From: Alistipes sp.
Lineage (GTDB): Bacteria; Bacteroidota; Bacteroidia; Bacteroidales; Rikenellaceae
Reading direction: 5' to 3'
Assembly (NCBI GenBank): GCA_017631275.1
Contig: JAGBTQ010000010.1
Span: forward strand, 24,669 to 88,668
Length of the DNA: 64,000 bases
The position numbers and the translations under genes are program-made. Of this stretch, positions 61,647 through 64,000 are shown piece after piece (position 1 is the stretch's first letter; every line of letters begins with the position of its first letter). The notes under the pieces were generated by a model. It saw nothing but the letters and a program-made list of their open reading frames with translations, was not told the origin of the DNA and searched no databases.

Positions 61647-63857
61647 ATGGATCTATTTATAGTCATCACCCTCGCACTTCTTGCGGTAATGGGTATCATT
61701 GTCGGTGTCTCGAACGATGCCGTAAACTTCCTTAACTCAGCTTTTGGCTCGAAGGTAGCCAAGAAAAATGTAATCCTCTCGGTGGCAGCCATAGGTGTCA
61801 TGGTGGGTGTAATGACCTCGAGCGGCATGATGGATGTGGCACGTAGCGGTGTCTTCTATCCCGACAAGTTTAGCTACGAGGAGATTATGATTTTGTTCCT
61901 CGGCATGATGCTCTCGAACATCATCCTCCTGGATATCTACAACTCGCTGGGCTTGCCTACATCAACCACCGTGTCGTTGGTCTTTGGCTTGCTTGGCTCG
62001 GCACTCGCCCTGGCGCTATACAACGTCTGGAGTGGTAACTCAGAGTACAGCATTGGCGAGTATATCAACTCGGGTAATGCCCTTGCCATAGTCTCGGGTA
62101 TCCTACTCTCGGTGGTGCTGGCATTCTTCTCGGGACACCTGCTGATGTACATATCACGAGTGATATTCTCGTTCCGCTATCATAAGATCTTCAGCCGCTT
62201 TGGTGCCATGTGGTGCGGTATTACGCTTGCCGGCATCATCTTCTTTGCGGTGTTCAAGGGTCTTAAGAGCTCGGGACTTGTGCCTCAGGAGCTTATAGCC
62301 TATGTCAACGACAATACTGCACTTTCGTTGCTAATATTGTGGGTGGCAAGCTCGCTCTTCTTGTGGGTGTTGCAGCTTCTCAAGGTGAACATCTTGCGTG
62401 TGTCAATCCTCGCAGGTACATTCTCTCTAGCCTTGGCATTTGCGGGTAACGACCTTGTTAACTTTATCGGTGTGCCTTATGCAGGCTACGACTCATACGT
62501 GCTTCAGCAGGCAAGCGCCGAGCCTATCCAGTCGATGGCGGCATTGTCAAACCCTACAAAGGCTAACTTCCTTATCATGTGTGCTGCGGGCTTGGTTATG
62601 GTCATCACGCTCTTCACGTCGAAGAAGGCTATGCGCGTTATCGAGACCGAGCGTAAGCTATCGTCGCAGTCTGAGGAGGTGCCTATCAATAGCGATGCTA
62701 CGGTGGCAGCACGAGGCATTGTGCGTGGTGCACGTGCCCTAAGCGAGGCTATAAATTCCATTATCCCTCGCCGTGTGAACGACTGGATTGAGAGCCGCTT
62801 TGAGCCACTCCCAGAGGAGGAGCGTGGCGACGTGAACTACGACCTTATCCGCGCTACGGTGAACCTAACAGCAGCAGCCATTCTTATCTCGATAGGTACA
62901 CAGCTTAAGCTCCCATTGTCTACTACATACGTGGTGTTCATGGTATCTATGGGTACATCGCTTGCCGACCGCGCATGGGGTCGCGAGAGTGCCGTATATC
63001 GTATCACCGGTGTGACAACAGTTATCATGGGTTGGTTTATCACCGCTGTGGGTGGCTTCGTCATTGCCCTCGGTGTAACCCTAATATTGGTATATGGAGG
63101 TAAGATTGCCATCATCGTGGTGACACTCATCTGCCTTGGCCTTATCATCAAGAGCAACGTAAAGGGCGAGAAGCAGACCAAGGAGGTTGAGGAGTCGGCA
63201 GTGGCAAAGATTGGCGACGCCCTTAAGAAGAGCCCTGAGGAGGCACTTATCGCCTACACCGAGCATGTGTGTGCGTCGATGGAGAAGGTGACGTTGATAT
63301 ACGATCGCACCATTGTTGCCGTGTTCAAGGAGAACCGTAAGGTGCTTAAAGATATGGTGCGCGAGGCCGAGGAGTTCTACCACTCTACACGCCAGCAGAA
63401 GTATGAGATTATGCCTTTGTTGCGCACGCTACAGGATAGCGACGTGAGCACAGGCCACTACTATGTGCAGGTTGTGGACTACATCTCGGAGACAAGCAAG
63501 GCACTGCTCCATATCACTCGCCCATGCTACAAGCATGTGGACAACAACCACACAGGACTCTCTAAGGAGCAGGTCTATGATCTTAAGCGCATCAACGACC
63601 GTGTAGAAGAGATCTTCGGCGAGATTAACACCATGCTCCGCACCCGTTCGTTCGACAGCATGGAGAAGGTGCTCAACATGCGTGACGAGATGTTTGACCT
63701 TATCGACGAGGTTATGCAGAACCAGCTACGCCGCCTACGTGACACTGGTGGCTCATCATCTGCAAATATGCTCTTCTTCAACATCTTGACAGAGACCAAG
63801 ACGATGATTCTCCACTCACGAAATATTATGAAGTCTTTGGAGCACTTCGTCCATTAA
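61647..63857 (+). CDS. PiT-family inorganic phosphate transporter with PhoU-like C-terminal domain
   Basis: 736 residues. The PiT signatures appear twice, as in the family's inverted repeat: GVSNDAVNFLNSAFGSKVA near residue 20 and FAGNDLVNFIGVPYAGYDSY near 270. GLPTSTTVSLVFGLLG and LPLSTTYVVFMVSMGTSLADRAWG are the matching second motifs. About twelve membrane helices reach to roughly residue 510. The last roughly 220 residues are a helical PhoU/DUF47-like domain (ALIAYTEHVCASMEKVTLIYDRTI). It is divergent from a two-component system, with Pho-box-like repeats upstream. The TAA stop overlaps palindromic element copy H. Confidence 0.93.
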   Translation: MDLFIVITLALLAVMGIIVGVSNDAVNFLNSAFGSKVAKKNVILSVAAIGVMVGVMTSSGMMDVARSGVFYPDKFSYEEIMILFLGMMLSNIILLDIYNSLGLPTSTTVSLVFGLLGSALALALYNVWSGNSEYSIGEYINSGNALAIVSGILLSVVLAFFSGHLLMYISRVIFSFRYHKIFSRFGAMWCGITLAGIIFFAVFKGLKSSGLVPQELIAYVNDNTALSLLILWVASSLFLWVLQLLKVNILRVSILAGTFSLALAFAGNDLVNFIGVPYAGYDSYVLQQASAEPIQSMAALSNPTKANFLIMCAAGLVMVITLFTSKKAMRVIETERKLSSQSEEVPINSDATVAARGIVRGARALSEAINSIIPRRVNDWIESRFEPLPEEERGDVNYDLIRATVNLTAAAILISIGTQLKLPLSTTYVVFMVSMGTSLADRAWGRESAVYRITGVTTVIMGWFITAVGGFVIALGVTLILVYGGKIAIIVVTLICLGLIIKSNVKGEKQTKEVEESAVAKIGDALKKSPEEALIAYTEHVCASMEKVTLIYDRTIVAVFKENRKVLKDMVREAEEFYHSTRQQKYEIMPLLRTLQDSDVSTGHYYVQVVDYISETSKALLHITRPCYKHVDNNHTGLSKEQVYDLKRINDRVEEIFGEINTMLRTRSFDSMEKVLNMRDEMFDLIDEVMQNQLRRLRDTGGSSSANMLFFNILTETKTMILHSRNIMKSLEHFVH

Positions 63858-63984
63858 TTTGTTGTGATAAGGGGTCATCTTCGACCTATCCCCAAATTGA
63901 GCACCCGAGGCTGTACGTTTGAGTACTATCCTCGGGTGCTCACTTTTGCGATAAGCCAAATCTAACCCCTTCTGACAACAAATT
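63856..63984 (+). repeat. Palindromic 3'-end element, copy H (full length)
   Basis: 129 bp. The ends are AATTTGTTGT and ACAACAAATT, with GATAAGGGG and CCCCTTCTGAC inside. The central stem is GAGCACCCGAGG with CCTCGGGTGCTC, and the apex GTAC-GTTTGA-GTAC. It overlaps the transporter stop codon. Confidence 0.87.
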
Positions 63985-64000
63985 ATTTCTTGTGATAAGG
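63985..64000 (+). repeat. Start of a further palindromic element, cut by the window end
   Basis: ATTTCTTGTGATAAGG begins directly after copy H and equals the left arm of copies D and E. The rest lies beyond the window. Confidence 0.65.

Overview
This window reads as the chromosome of a gut-type Bacteroidales bacterium (Bacteroidota). Three things point there. Promoters of the TTTG-N19-TAnnTTTG type precede many genes. There is a run of Mfa1/fimbrillin-like lipoproteins next to a DUF5119 gene. The gene set also fits (fused SecDF, GSCFA protein, GH84 and GH29 glycosidases, M64 peptidase, gyrA-TPR pair). An Alistipes-like (Rikenellaceae) origin is possible, but no rRNA or tRNA is present to test it. 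No phage, insertion sequence, CRISPR array or tRNA gene was recognised.

Positions 1-14776 (+) hold a fimbrial (type V pilus-like) locus: a DUF5119 gene cut by the window edge, seven fimbrillin-like lipoproteins in tandem, and a 906-residue tip-like protein. Two fimbrillins are greatly enlarged, one by a beta-helix and one by GLUG-like repeats. Seven consecutive lipoproteins keep a Thr-Arg-Ala site 22-30 residues after the lipobox cysteine, as expected if they mature by Arg-specific proteolysis. Three intergenic spacers carry related G/C hairpins.

Positions 14958-32239 hold lpxK-ssb; a carboxyltransferase with three biotinyl domains; an M64 peptidase divergent from an amidase/golvesin-type secreted protein; a BASS transporter; YitT-miaB; plsY; lepA; and an alpha-L-fucosidase. 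Positions 32401-39386 (+) are a housekeeping run: secDF, a short YbbR-like gene, coaE, folP, lolD, a TIGR02757 gene and trmN6. Positions 39678-48090 (-) hold a dCMP deaminase, secA, and a five-gene run (GSCFA, a degenerate alkaline-phosphatase-fold protein, sufE, a DUF59 gene and a shortened DUF2851 gene). LuxS and an MTA/SAH nucleosidase-like gene follow at 48174-49281 and together make the AI-2 branch. Positions 49810-63857 hold gyrA-TPR, a cysteine-desulfidase-like enzyme, deoD, a GH84 glycosidase and a phosphate module. In that module a two-component system is divergent from a PiT transporter whose promoter has an 11-bp direct repeat in the position of a Pho box.

The most unusual feature is non-coding. 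A family of about 129-132-bp palindromic elements sits at the 3' ends of eight genes: seven full copies, one internal-deletion copy, two miniature copies, and a further copy starting at the window edge. In all eight gene-associated copies the same arm faces the gene, and it overlaps or lies within about 12 bp of the stop codon. The terminal repeats and central stem vary between copies but keep pairing, and a GTAC-N5/6-GTAC apex is invariant. At least six copies are followed on their far side by degenerate tandem-repeat hairpins with a mostly 9-bp period.
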